DNA from: Pagrus major
Lineage: Eukaryota > Chordata > Actinopteri > Spariformes > Sparidae
Assembly: GCF_040436345.1 (NCBI RefSeq)
Contig: NC_133219.1
Coordinates: 20,859,458-20,923,457, forward strand
Direction: 5' to 3'
Length of the DNA stretch: 64,000 nt
Positions 26,001 through 41,000 of the stretch are shown one piece after another. Below the pieces are notes generated by a model, which had not been told where the DNA came from, searched no databases, and was given only the letters and a program-made list of their open reading frames with translations. The position numbers were made by a program, and so were the translations under genes. Position 1 is the stretch's first letter. Each line of letters starts with the position of its first letter.

Positions 26001-29000
26001 CTATATATATATAATTTGTATTAATCAGTTATCTTCTGTCAAATGTCAAACAAAAAATCTGTCATTCGATCATGGTGATCATGTCTTAGGGGTGATTACC
26101 GCCAACTCATCCCACCGCACCTCCACCTAGGTACCCCTGTTCTAAAAGACCTCTACACAACCTCCAAGATATCCCCCTCAGAAAATGGTTTGTGTCATAG
26201 ATGATTATATGGTGAAATGTTCCTTAATCATACATAACAGTTTCTATTTGTATATTCACGTTGTAAAACCGCTTGAAAATAAACTGTTTGCCAGTAAATG
26301 TTCTGGCTACATGTATTATAATAGCCCATAACTTAGTGACGGCTTATGCTTGACAAACACAACAATTCTGAGGAAGTGGAAAAGTTTTATCAGAAACTCA
26401 GACAAGCAGCTTTATCTCTCCTCTTGTTTGGAATAAGGTCAATATTGTCGCTGTGATGTTATTACAGACATTAAACATCACTCCAGGGCAAGTTTCCACA
26501 TATCGTTTCAGAGCCTTTACTTCTACACTTCTATCTGACGACTACTCTAAATATCCTTCCTCATTTAGTTTGAACAAATATTATAAACGATACTGAACCC
26601 CAACACAAAGCTCATCTGCTTCACACTCCTGTTGAACTCCCACAGTAGGAAAATATCCAACATCACTCTCAGGGTTTTAAATTAAAGAGTGAGACTCCAG
26701 TAAAGCCTGTTCTGTTTCTTCAGCTGGCAATAATCTATCGAGCAGCAGTGCTGGAAGTAAAGAAGACTTATGTTGTAGCAGATGTCATCCTGGGGCATGT
26801 TACAGTAATACCTAACAGCTTTCATACCAATTTTTACTCAAGACAATATAATGTAATGCACCTCCGGAGAATTTTAGACGTTCAAAATTCATAAAAGTAC
26901 ATCAACCAAAAGGTGAGTTAAACCCCAACATTACTTTTAAGGTCATCTAACTGTCTCACAGCCTTATCATATCTCTAGTCTGACAGAAAAAGAACTCCAT
27001 ACAGAATGGAAAACTAAAACTTTATAGGTCATCATTTTGGTTTTGAGTGGAGCTTCTTGAGATCACATACCTTTGGTCCAAACAGACCAAACACCCCTGG
27101 AAATCCTTGTTCACCAGTATCCCCCTGATGAACAGAGAGAAGTGAAAGTATCATTACTGAACAAGCAAAGTATATGTCAAGGAAAACAACTTAATGTTAT
27201 TTGACAAATCAGTGCTCACTGGTTGTCCTTTGGGTCCGGGGTCTCCTTGTTTTCCTGGTAATCCCATTCCGCCAACTGAGCCTTTTTTTCCTGGTGCGCC
27301 AGTTTGGCCGGGAAGACCCCTCTCACCCTGAAGAACAGACAAGCCCTCATTAACGCATGCACATCCTTCTCAAATACCAACCGATAACCACTGAACAGAC
27401 ACCTGGACAATAAGGAGAAGCCGCTTGTGCAGCGACAAACTCATGATCCCTCACAGGCTTCCCATTGATGGACACTGCTATTTATATTCAACTGTCCAAT
27501 TTGATAAATGAATAAAAAATCATTAAATATATGATCCAGTCAGAATGAAACTTTATTGCCTAGCCATGGGCATCATGATATCAGTTGCTTAACACCACAG
27601 GTTGAATAAATAAGGCCTCTGTGTTTCTCGCCATCATGTCTATATAAATTCGATGTAATATTGGTAAGGCCATGCAAATTAAGACTGTGCCAACTCATTA
27701 ATATTTGCAACAGTAACTTCCCAACAGTATGAGGTCTTTTGAGAAATGCTGTTAAAGACTTTGTGCAGAGCTTGGCCTTTGAGATCAGAACACACTCCTA
27801 ATACAAAGGCAGCATTATGGTGCCAAGTGAGGCAACAATGGCAGATTAAGGCTGAGTTGGCAATTTCCACTTCATATTGGCAATAAAACTCCCTGCACTG
27901 TGATCTATAAAAAGGATTGTGCCATAACTTAACATTATGGTTCTTTGTGAATAAGATCAAAATGTTGCACTCTTAACTCAAGCAGCTGAAATTAAGATAA
28001 ACAATGTCCATCTGTCATTCTCACCTTTGGGCCAAAGGAGCCTTGACTTCCTGGAAGCCCAGTCACACCAGTGTTACCCTGTTGCCCAGGTTTGCCAATT
28101 AAACCCTCTCCTCCATCCTCTCCTTGCTCCCCCTAAACACAGGACATAGTTGGTGAATAATATTAAGAACTGTTTTTCTTTTCATTCATTCTAAAGATCT
28201 ACCACAATCAGTGTCCTCACCTTGACCCCTTGAGTTCCATCTTTGCCAGGCAGTCCATCGATGCCAGACGGGCCCTCCAGTCCCTCCCTGCCCACAACTC
28301 CCCGTGGGCCAGGAGGACCCTCTGGACCCTTAGAAAAGACAATTAGTAATGTTTACGTCAGAGTTTACATTGGCTTTAAATAGTAACATGTAGCTGGACT
28401 GTGAGTTATGTAAGACAAGAAATGTATCCAACTCACTGGTGGTCCTTTGGTCCCAGATGTGCCTCTCTGCCCTGATTTTCCTCTCTGACCCTGGAACAGA
28501 AAGAGTCATGTTCCACAGTTCTGACATGGTTGTGTGATGGAAAATGCAATCCAATAAGAATGCATGAGGTAACTGGGTTTTCTCTTACAAAAAAAACATG
28601 CCACTATTATTTATGTCCTTACTTGATCACCTTTGGATCCTTTCGGTCCTGGTTGTCCCCTTGGCCCAGGATGTCCCTAAAATGATCATTACTGTTTGAT
28701 TTGAATTACACTGATTGTGTTTGGGCACTCTGACACAGTGTCTATATACATATACAGTATATATCTGAATTTTACATTTTGAGAGGCATAAATTAGAAAC
28801 TTACAGGAAGCCCTGGTGCACCAGCTTCACCTCTCTTTCCATCAAAACCTATTTGACCCTGGAACACATGTTCTGCTTTTCAGTGTACAAAACATCACTT
28901 GAACCTGTTCAACACTATATCTGAAAACAATAACAAGCAACATGTCATTTTTTTATTTTTATTTCACTTACAATATGTCCAGGGTCACCTGGCTCTCCTC

Positions 29001-32000
29001 TCTCTCCTCGGTCTCCAGGAGGACCCTGGGTTCATATGAAAACAAATTAGTAGATCAATCCAGCTTACCGCTAACTAACAAAACATAAAAAAATGGTACA
29101 TGTCAGAAACTCACTCTGTCACCTTGGGGACCTGTAGGACCTTCTGCCTTGCTGTCATCTCCCTGTTCACCCTAAACAAGCAACACAGAAACAATCAGGC
29201 AACCACAATTGCTGGAATTTCCCTCTAAACCCAGTAGTCTGTGCAAAATCAATGCATGCTTGGTTTGAAATAGTTTCACAATGGAAACACATTGCCCACT
29301 CTCCTCATATGAATGGCAAGTCATTATATGCGCTATTACCCACAATAATCCCACTTCACATAAATGGAGCCTGTGTCTGTTCAAGGGGCTTTATGGGATT
29401 CATTAAACAATAACCAAGGATGTGTGCAGGAATTTAATAGTCATGCGTCGTGCATGTGTCACATGAAATAAATAAATGAAGAGCCCAACGGACATCTAAA
29501 AGTAGGAGAATAATTAGTGATGGCCACAGGCCAAGCATAACTGACACTTATATTGATGGAAAGCAACATATTGCAGCATTAGTGCTTTTAACATAACTGT
29601 GACAGACATCTGCAGTTAACAGATTCTGTGGCATGCTTTAGTGCCAGGGTTACCTGACTCTCTCAATTGACTATCATACATTTTGCATCGACCCGTGTGA
29701 TAGCATGATACTGATTTAATTAGCAAGCAAGCATAGCCATTATATCGTGGATATTGGCAAAGAGAAAATAACAAATATCCTCATCCAGATGGCTCCTGCC
29801 CAGGGACTAAAAAAATGCAAATTAGCGCCTCACTAAACTCTGGTGCAGTGTGTTCGATTGTGTGCCGCGCTTGTCACAATAAACACAAATTATGGTGCTA
29901 ATGTCCTCAAAATCATGGGTAGAATTGTCCAGGTGCTTGGCTAATTATATACATTTGACAGCACTGAGTTAATTGGATGTACAGTTCATATCATTGATCA
30001 AATTAGGGATGACTTTAGGAATACTGCAAGGACAACAAGACAGACAGAGGAAGCACTAATTAGGGACACAACTGAAGCTCAAATGCATCAAAAATACTGA
30101 CCGTGCACTCAAAGACAATGAGCTGCATGACAGTTTTACATTGTTAAGTAATGTGACCATTACAGGCCACCAGACCTAATTAAACACAATAAAAGTGCAG
30201 ACAGCGATGTGGGCCAGAAAATAAGTGTGCAAATGTACCTTTTCACCTCTTGGCCCTGGAGGGCCCAGGGGGCCCTGCGGTCCCATGTGACCCTATGACA
30301 AGACAAAAGAGTACGTGGCTCATTTCACAACTGTTAGCAGCTCCAAACCTTCACTCCAATTTACATTTAAAATGTAGAAAGGCATTTATTGAGGTAGAGA
30401 CGGATACAACTTCTGAAAACTGAGAATATAACAGTGTCATCAATCACCACATTATCTTTTGTTACCATGGAGAATGGAATATTGTGATTCATCAGTCAAG
30501 TCCTGGTTATGTGTGTCAACAATTTGATTATACTGTAGACTTAAATCGACGTAATGATCGATTTTTCAACCCCAGTCTCATCCTAGATCTATTATGTGAA
30601 TAAACAAATATGGACAAGTAATATTGCTATTCCTATTTTCATCTCTTTGGACAAGAAATGGAAGTTTTGAAAGTGTCAAAAATCCATTGAAAACAAAAAG
30701 GTTCTCCACCACACCAATCTTATAATCAGCAACATAATGTGTCCTCTTTGTTAGTCTGGTTAGAAGAGGAGAAGTACATTTAGCTAGCTGCTTGCAGGAA
30801 TGGCTTGCTAGAAAACAACACCCCACTCTCTTTTTGCTATCAAATTTTCTTTTTTGTTTTCTTTTGGTTTTTTTTAACATGTGCCTCCATACCACATGGA
30901 GGCACACAGTTGTTTTGGTGTCTACTTTCTGCCCCCTAGTGGTCAGCTTAAAGTAAAATATACATTTATATAAATTAAAAATTGGTTTTACCTCTATCCA
31001 CTATTGCTATCATGATAATATGTCATACTTAAGCCTTGTTTATCCCTTTAAATACCAATTAAACAAGAAATCACAGTTAACACAATGGATGAAGAGACAC
31101 CAGTGACTTGTCCTGCTGTCCATAAAAAATTTAAATCAGACAAAAATACATAAGGGGTTGGTGATGCATCTGAGTACTAAAGAGGATTCCCCCCACTGTG
31201 GGGTCAAGAGGAATTACAAATAAGATTCAGCCTATGACTCATCAACACTTGAATGACGCAAACAAACATTGTATCTACTGTCAAGTCATAAGTGTCTCTA
31301 GGTAGTTCGTTGTGAGGGAAAAAAGTGCCAAGCCTTTCTTGGTAAAAAAAATATAAAGAAATTATAAAAATTCCATACAATATATTAAACTAAAATATAG
31401 AGAAAAGGCTACCTTAAAACAAGATCCTTTGATTGTCACAATATTTCAAATTGACAGCAGATTAAAGACTTCTGTAAGGTTTTGGTACTGCTGTACATCT
31501 CACACTTTTATAACATCCTACGATGTAATGTATAACTCCATCAATGTTAATGAATGAATTGGTAAATTGACTTTTTTATGGACATTTCTATAGCGCTTTT
31601 CCAGTCTACTGACCACTCAAAGCGCTTTACAACACTTGTCACATTCACCAATTCACACACACAGTCAAACACTGATGGCAGAGGCTGCCATGCAAGGTGC
31701 CGACCTGCTCATCAGGAGCAATTTGGGGTTCCTAAGCCACAGCCGTCAAGAAGAGCTTACCTCGTAACCTGATAAGCCTGGATCTCCTTGTTGGCCCATT
31801 CTCCCCGGAGCACCCTAGGGGAATGTATATATTTAGTCCACATCCGCCAACCACAGAGCAAGTCCTTCAAGCCATCTGTTGATGTCTTACCACTGGCCCG
31901 ATGGTTCCTCTCGCTCCCTTCTGCCCGACAAACCCCATCTCTCCCTGCTCTCCGATTGGCCCGATTTCACCCAGGTGACCTTGGTGACCCTTGCTCCCCT

Positions 32001-35000
32001 GGAGAGAGGCCGCAAGTGAGCAGGTATGCAGTGAGTGTGCAGACTTTAGCGAATAGTTGTGCTGGTAGTTTGACAATCCAAACATTAAATGCAAACATTT
32101 AAGCACTTCCAGTGTCAGGCTTATGGAGGTTTCTGGTCTTATTGTTTACCACTTCATCAGAGAACTATGTAAGCCGTTACACAAGAGAGGAAACTGGCAG
32201 ACATTCAAGAGTGAAAAGTTTTTTTTAGCCACAAGCACGTGAAGTGACAAACCTTTTCTCCTTGCTTTCCTCTTTCACCAATTTTGCCAGGTTTACCCTC
32301 CGGACCCTGGTAAAAGAAAAATCGAACCGAGTTGTAAGTGAACAAAAAGAGCTGTCTCTTCATGGGAATTGAATGACACTTGGAATTGGCTGCGGAGACA
32401 CTTACCCTTACACCCACCAGTCCAGGAGGCCCTGGAGGTCCTTCCTTTCCTTTCAGACCAATTTCACCCCTGTCTCCTTTAGCGCCCTCTGGACCAGCGT
32501 CCCCTTTATCACCCTGAGAAGAGTCGAACAAGTCCAATTTTGGTGTTATCACAGGCAACCTTATGCAGGATTTGAGCCTATTGTAGTTTGAATACTTTTA
32601 AAGAAAATAACTAGATCGGAAAAAATATTTATATGCAAAAAACAACAAAATGTTCAAATAAAATAACACAGAACTTTGCAAACTGCAAAGCCTGGGGGCC
32701 CACAAAATTCAGGAATTTGGACAGCAAGGCCTGATTTCATCAAGAGCCTTCCAATCTAAGTAGGAGTGTGATTCTGGAACCATTTAAAGTTATAAATAAA
32801 ATCTTAAATTGTATCATGAATTCACACCCCACACACAGCTGGCTCTACATAAAAGTATTGATGCAGCATTCTGAAGGAGATGAAGTTTCTACAGTGACCG
32901 CTTCAGCATGTAAACAGAGAGTTACAGTAGTTTAGCCAGAATGACACAAAGCTTGTCTCATTTCTTAGAAAAACACAATAGGCTGTAACTTGGAAATGTT
33001 TCCAATATGGAAAGAAAGAATGTCACGTTGACTTGGCATTCTTTGAGCATTGTTTGTTGCCTGAAAATGGGTTGAGGTTCAGCTGTACAATGATGCTATA
33101 TCATCAGTTTTTTTGCAATTTTACTGAAAGGATTTGTTGGCCATGCAACCCCCTCACAGCATACAAGTAGCTTTGTAGACGACTAACATGTACAGCAAGC
33201 CCTGTCTATTCAACAAGAGTAAGAAACAAAAGCAAAAAAGGCCAATGGTCTGTCCGAGTGGACATATGTCAATACAAAACAAGACTGGACCAAGTATTAA
33301 GCCCTGAGGAACACCATGGATGAAAGGAGCAGAAGAAGGCGGAATCCTATTCTTATACCTCATCCTCCTTCACAACACCGTTATACTCGCCACTCCCAAC
33401 ATGCCCAACATGATCTTCTGTTTAGAAATGTTTAAAGTTTTGAAGTCAGAGTCTGAGTTCTCAATAGCTTCTAGTGTTTTTAGTTCACCTTCTTTCCACC
33501 TTGTTTCTTTACCCTTAATGTTGCCTCCCTGCTCAACCTTGTATTTAGATACAAATATGGCTTCTCTCTGAAGCAACAAATACTGCAGATAAACAGTGAT
33601 ACAGATACTTGATTTTTGCCTGGAAACAAGAATTAGGCTTTTAATTTGCTACAGGCGCCTGGAAGGAGTTAGTCAATAGTTTTTAAAATCCTCCAATTAT
33701 TTGCTAAAATTAAATTTTGCACAATTCAACAAATAAAACAACAATGAGCCATGACCATGCACTGATTTTCATTCCCCTAACAGCTAACAGCAACAGCTGC
33801 AAATCCCTCTTGAGCTGCCGTTTTCCATCCAGGAGCTTCACTGTGGCCAAGAAAAGCTCAAAGTAGTTTACTCTCCTGACTAACAGAAAACGTCCTGTAC
33901 ACAGCACAGACCAAAACACTCTCGTAGGTTGACTCTATTATAATCCTTAGTGTTCTCAGCGCTCACATTTTACCACCTTCTCTAAGCCAGCAGTTGTTTG
34001 TGGGTCTGTCAGCCATACTTCCAGCAGTTTGGCTGTGCTGGATCAGCAGGCTCTTTGTGCTTCCCAATTTCTTTTTTTTTTTTCCGATCTCAATATTTGC
34101 CAGACTTAAGAGCTCTTAAAATAGCACGACTATCTGTTTTCACTGAGCGTCAACACAATGCAGCTCCAACTGTACAAAGGCCAATATCTCACAAACAATA
34201 CGCTCCTTGCTGTTATTACAACATGCTGCCATAGTCAACAAGAGAGTTTAGTAAGTTCACAGACATAAAGCTTCAGAAAAGAATGAATGAATCTTTGTTG
34301 AAGTTATTGACAACAATTTTACCACAATTCAAGCAACATTTTTTCCATTTACTGTGGGCCTGTACAGTAAAACACATTTCATCATTTCAAAGTGGTGAAT
34401 AAATCAAATTTTAAATCACAGCATGTTTTGTATTTTTCAACTTGCCTTGGCTCCATCAGGTCCACTTGTTCCAGCTTCCCCATCAATGCCTGGCTCCCCC
34501 TGATAGAGAAATAATATAAATAAGATCATTGTGGTGTGTTTTTCTGTTACAGTAGGACAGTAATGACAGGAAGCAAAAGCAGATGTGTAGCAAGCCAAAG
34601 ATTGTATTTGAGTATATTTTACAACACATTGAGCCCTAGGCTTGTGATGCTTCCACTTTTAAGGATTTTTGAAGGTTCGCAAAAATAAATCCACTGCACT
34701 TAAACTCATAAAGACTTTGAAGAAAGAAAACATGGGACACTCACTCTCTGGCCAATCAAACCCTGCTCCCCGATGTTGCCAAGTAGACCAATGGCACCCT
34801 GTCAGGAGAAGAAATGTGATGGTCAAGTCACCAGTAAGGTGCTGTATCTCTTGATGAACAACCTTTGCTTCCACCAGAGTTGTTTAACCAGTGTTACCTG
34901 CTCAGTAATGTCAAGTAATATGGCTTTACATTTGGGGCCCCAAATCATGAGTATGCACATGGACATTTTGAGTAAAGAAAGTAGTTTTTGGAAGGAAAAT

Positions 35001-38000
35001 AAATTACATTTTGTTCAGAAAAAAAAAAAAAGAATTTGATTTCATAAACATAAATGCAAAATAATCCTTTTCAGTTTCACTTTACCACAATTACAGCCAA
35101 CTGGAAAACTAGAGCAGGTTATTACTGATTGGCTGCCCTACGATTACTGGGGCAAAGGCATGGAGGCACTAAAGCGGTTTAAAAAGTCATACCTTTTTTT
35201 TTTTCCATTAACTTTCCTGAAATTTCACTCAGGATTTTAGTCTCTACATAGCTATCATTGAGGATAGCTGGCTAACTTCTAAACCAACCAGTTGTGCTAC
35301 AGTAATTTACAGAATTTACTTCATTCTGCGAGTGCTTCCCTACTTCTTGATAATCCTACAAGCAGTTGTATTGGGGAAAAACAGCCAGTCTAGTCTTTTT
35401 GGCTGGTATTGTGATACACTTTAACACCATGTCCGGCTAAGTGTGCATGCAGGAAAAACTTTGAGTGCACGGAGCACTGTGACACTGTGAGGCACTTTTT
35501 GTTAGCTTAAATTAAAGTATTCGTACATATAAACAGATATGTATCTGCTTGTTTTCTTTTTGCTCAAATTTCCCATCTCACTCTCAGGTTTGAGGGCCAA
35601 ATATAATTCCACATCCACCAGACAGATATAAATATCAATAATCAATGAAAATGTCAACAGCATATGATCATCTTCACCTTCTCTCCAGGTTCACCAGGCA
35701 ATCCTCTGTCTCCAGCCTTGCCTGGTGGCCCCTGTCAAAAGCAATCACAGCCTTTAGTGTTGTGCTAAAGTAAAGTCAGTTGGAGTTCTTACACAAGCTG
35801 TGTGATCAAACTCACCTTCAGCCCCATCTCCCCCAGTGGCCCAATCGTTCCTGGTGGCCCTGCTGGTCCCTGCGGGATAGCAGAGGCATAAAAAGCATAA
35901 AAAGGTTAAGAGTGCTTTCTAATCTTGGACAAACACCTCTGAAAGTGACAGTAAAGGAGGAAAAATGTGCAAAGAAATAAGAACCAGGCACAAAGTGTGG
36001 ATTTGTGGAGATAAGTTAATCTGCAGGGCTAAGAGACTTCAAAACACAGAGCCAAAGCTTCTGCAAGTGATGGAAACAGGCCGGCTGTTATAGAGACACA
36101 TTCAGGCTACAATAAAGCTGCCTCTCCAGGAAAGAGATGGTGTAAATCAAATTGTCTCAGACTCACTACTTCTCTACTTCTGAGACTTGGGCAGAATGAG
36201 AGAAAGAGGATTAGGTTGTTCAGGGCTTTTTGACCAGGATAAGGGTTTCTGGAGACACTGAATAAATGGTGTCAAAGTGGAAATTCAGAGTTTATATGCA
36301 GAAAAAAAGGTGCACAGTAGGTGTTGGAGAGCCACAGGTCATTGCAGATAATGAGACACTATGGTTTCTGCCTACAGTACATGTTCTTTAAGATATTCTG
36401 TGACTGTTACATTTTACATAATTGAAACAAGTATAATGGAAAAAAACCAGAGTAGGCCATTGATAATTGGGTTAATTTTTACATATGGACCAGAACAGGG
36501 TCCCGTACACAGCATTCATGTAGGCGAATAATAAACTCACTGGTTCTCCTGCTATTCCTTTGGCTCCTGGAGGTCCTGAGGGTCCTTGAATACCCTAAAA
36601 ATATTACACCTGTTTACAACACACACACTACTGATATTCATGCATGTGTTAAAATGCTACAACACCCACTAGAACAACAGCGCGCCTCTCTGATCCACCC
36701 CAAAAATCAAGACTGACCAAAAGAGACCTCTGTTAGCCCCAATCACTTACTGGAAATCCCTGAGGCCCAGCTTCGCCTGTCTCTCCGAACTTGCCCTGCA
36801 GCAAAATTACACAAAGGGAAAAATAAGCTCTAGTCTCCCAGCACTCTGAGCAGTGAGTTTTAAATGGTGCTGTTTGTGGTTATACCTTGTTTAACTTATG
36901 GAGGGTTAAATAGGTGTAGTTAGCATAGGTAGGTTTTACATGAGGACAACAGACAAAAGAACACAGGGAGGATTAAATATGTGCCTGCAAGTAACAATTA
37001 TCTTTATGATCTGTCAATTACTTTAAATGTCTCGTCTTCAAATAAAAAATATAGTTGAAAATGACAATTGTATTTTGTGGGCGCCCAAAATTATCTTCAA
37101 ATTGCCTTGTTCTTGTTCCACCAATACTCCACATCCCAATGATATTCAATTTAGAGTGATATAAAACAGAGAAAAGCAGCAAAATTACATTTCAGGGACT
37201 GGAACTGGAGTGACTAGAGTGAAGGTTCAGCCCTTTGGCTTGATGAATGAAATAAAACAAAAAACAGAAGTGGAAAGTCACTAAATAGATTTATTCAAGC
37301 ACTGTATGTTGGTATTGTTTTAAACACTTTAGTTGAGTATTTCCATTTGTGCAACTCAATACTTCTACTACCCCCACTGCATTTCAGAGAGAAATATTGT
37401 TGTGTTCACTCTACTACATTCGTTTGAAAGCTATAAGAGTCACTAGTTACTTTGAAGAATCAGACGCTATATAACACATTGTTGTTGATCAAACTATTGT
37501 GTACAGTGTATAAAGTAGGTAACATTCGCTCAGCAGCTTAGTAACACTAAAGTGATGCACTTTGCCTTAATATTTTCAGTACATTTTACTGATAATACAG
37601 ATGTTACTTTTACATACTTTTTGACTAAAAATAAAGGACTTCAGCTTGCAATGGACCTTTTTCACATTGTTATATTGTTACTTTAACATAAGTCAATTAT
37701 CTATATACTTCTTCCCGAACTATTACGATGGGAAAGTAAAGAAACCCCATTTTCCTTACCACCTCTCCGGGGAGACCCAATTTTCCTGGTGGACCATCAG
37801 GGCCCTGCAAAGAAAACATCCAACTCAGTTAACTCAGCTCTCTGAAACCCCCAGAGTCAAAATGTTCTCGACTGCTAAGCACTACCAGCGCCATCAATAT
37901 TTTAAGACTCTTTGATTTAGGGTTCTGTTGTTAAGATTTCTAGTCAAGACTGTCCTCTAAAGATTCTTTAGATGTTAAATATAGCTAATAATTGCAGTCC

Positions 38001-41000
38001 GCTGAACAAAGCTGCTTGTAAAAGTTCTCATGATTTTTTTTTCTTAATTATAGAAACATTGTGTTTACCCTTGCTTTCTGTGGGACAGATTTGCTATGTG
38101 CAATTAGGAAATTGGAGGGCAGACATTTCTCCAAGGCAGTCTGGCATGTAAAGCAACATTATCAATAAAGAACCATAACCTTGAATAAAATCTAAGACTT
38201 TAGTTTTATTAACTGTTGTCAAATTTGACTTTCTGTGCTCACCTTTACTCCAGTGGACCCTTTCTCCCCCACTGGGCCATCAGGACCCGTCAGACCCTAC
38301 ACAGAAATAAAGTAATAAGAAATAAAAGTTGTCACTGATGAATAGCTTTGGAAAATTTGGCCTTTAACAGACCCGAGGCACATGTTGTTTGACATATTAA
38401 GTCAATGAATTAGGGTACTTAATCTCCATTTTTGTCATCCGTCTTTAGTGGAGCCTGGGAGGCAGTTCTCTCGGTTTTATTTCGTGCTGTGGTTTAGCCC
38501 ACACCGAGCAGACATCATCAAAGATTGTGGCGATTTTGCAAATACTTGGCATCAGCAAAATAGCTCCAAAGCATGCCCAATCCACACTGTGTAGACTTTG
38601 TCCCCATCTTTCCACAATCACACACACACAGTGGTACCGCCTGCACACTGGAGTTATTGTAAAGAAGCCTTGGGAAAAGGTCACAAATCCTGTCGCTGAT
38701 TCATCCTTGCCATTAAAATGGAACCAAACTATTCACTGATGTTAAATATTAAAGGGCTGACTGTGTATTTTGCTGGTTGTTCACGTAAGCACTTCATATA
38801 AAAATGATCTAAACGGAGTCAGAGCAGACTTAAGTTTATCATCATTATTAGTGCCCGAGTACAGAGGGTGCCGGGATCCTATTGATTTTGTAGTGATTGT
38901 TATTATTCTGCTGCGTAACACATTTTTGAGGGACTTAGTAAATTCAAAATCTAAAAAAAAAAAACTAGAAAGCCCATCAGAAGTGGCAAAAATTGCAATC
39001 TGACATCTCAGGATTGGTTGTGGCAAAATGACTCGAGTAAATTCATTCATGTGATGCTGCAAATCTATCTTGCCAGGTTTCAAGCTAGGCATTTCTGTCC
39101 AAACACACAGGCGATGAACCACTTCGCATCCTTTGAGGAAATATTTGGCAGCTAGCAATGGTTGCTACGGGTGTGTTTTGGTGTGAAGACAAGAAAGAGA
39201 CTCTTGGTGCCAAAACCTGAACCCAAAGGGAAGTTGGCCATTTTGAATTTACTGTCCTTTTTTTGGTTGCCATTTACATGTTCTGTACTTTAATGAATTC
39301 CTCTTAGAGAATTACACAGACTGACTTCAAACTTGGTCGGTGAAATCTAAATACCTTTGCAATGCTGAAAAACCGATACCCCAGAAAATCTCCCTCTTTT
39401 TTTACAGCCTAATGTTAGCAGATATGAAAGCAACGTTGACTGTGTGACTCATTAAGATCGACATGTTTTACAGAGCAGACATTTACCATCCATTCCTCTC
39501 GCCATAATTTGTTTTTTTAGATCCATTCAACCTGAACAGGCACATCAGCCAGAAGCTCACACATTTTCCCTGGCTTTCTTTTAAAGTGCACCAATTTTAA
39601 AGCTTTTTACTTGAAACCGCAGAGCTGAAAAGAGGGTAATGACATGCTTACATATCTGAGAAACGCATGACATTAAGATTGAAAAGTTGCTTAAATTCAG
39701 TGGAGTCACTTTGGATGCGGGCACTGGGGATACAGCTTTTAAACAAAAATTGGATTACAGAGTGACATGATGCTGACTAAACCTTAAACTAAAGTAAAAT
39801 GTAATAACTTAACAAGATATGAGAGCAAACAGAAAGAAAGTAACAGGATTGGATATATCTTCCAAAAGGCTACTACTGCTCTTGGAATGATTCATTTATT
39901 GTGCTACACATATTGTTTTCACCCAGAAAAACTTTTGAAATGAAATGTGTATCCGGCTGAATAAAGCTATCTTCTTTTTTGGAGGTAATATCACAATTTT
40001 AAAAAGAAAACACTGGGCAAGGGGATAGGTTCTTACTTGTTTGTCCCCTTCTTGTTGACTGGGACTGACTTCAGAAAGTGAAATAAGGGCACTAGTGTTT
40101 AATTATACTAGTCTTTATTCTATATCCCAAGGCCTTCATGTAATTTTCAACTATTATAGTTATTAAATATTACATCTGTGACTGCTTGTGATATCAGGGG
40201 AGCCGTGTAAAACCAATCCACAGAATTAAATGCCTTAATTATAGCACTTATTCATGTTAGATCAATTATTCATTTCAGTCCAATGATCCTGCTGTGCAAA
40301 CCAAGGGCTATTTTCCCAAAGCAGAGCTCAATTATGAAAAAGTGAGAACACTGGAGTTGGAAGACAAAGCCAAACACATACATTTCATGTACAAAAAAAA
40401 AAAACTAGGTTTTTTTTATTGTATGATGATGGGAAAAGCTCCTTAAATTCATATGCTTAACTAGTACATATTCAGATTCAACCTGTTGTGTCAGCGTAAA
40501 CATGTGACAGTACAATGTTTCTGAAAGGTTGTTCTTTCTTTGTTATTATGCAACCCTTTAATGTGTGGTGTTTTTGCACTGCACTATTTAGAGAGTGATG
40601 TGAGAGTGAGAAGGGAAGTCGGCAAACATGACTAAACATAAGATCAAACTTTAATATATGAGCTTGTCACGTTCGATATATTTCCAATGCCAGTTATGGT
40701 TGTCTAACAATGAAGACAACGATTCCCATGATCCTGCGCTATCTCATTATGTCAGCAAACTATGTCTTTCGTTTACACTGTTTTGATTGAGAGACGCGAC
40801 CATCAGAAATGACATACTGTCTTTTTAAAACAATTTATAGCCATGTTACCATGTGAGGCTGGAGCTCAATGCTAAAGCAAACAACAAGCGACACGCTCAC
40901 ATGAAAAATGCTACGTGTTTACCAGGTATAATGTTTACCATGTTCACCATCTTTGTTTGCCGTGTTAACATGCTGACATTTGCTATTTACCACTAAACAA

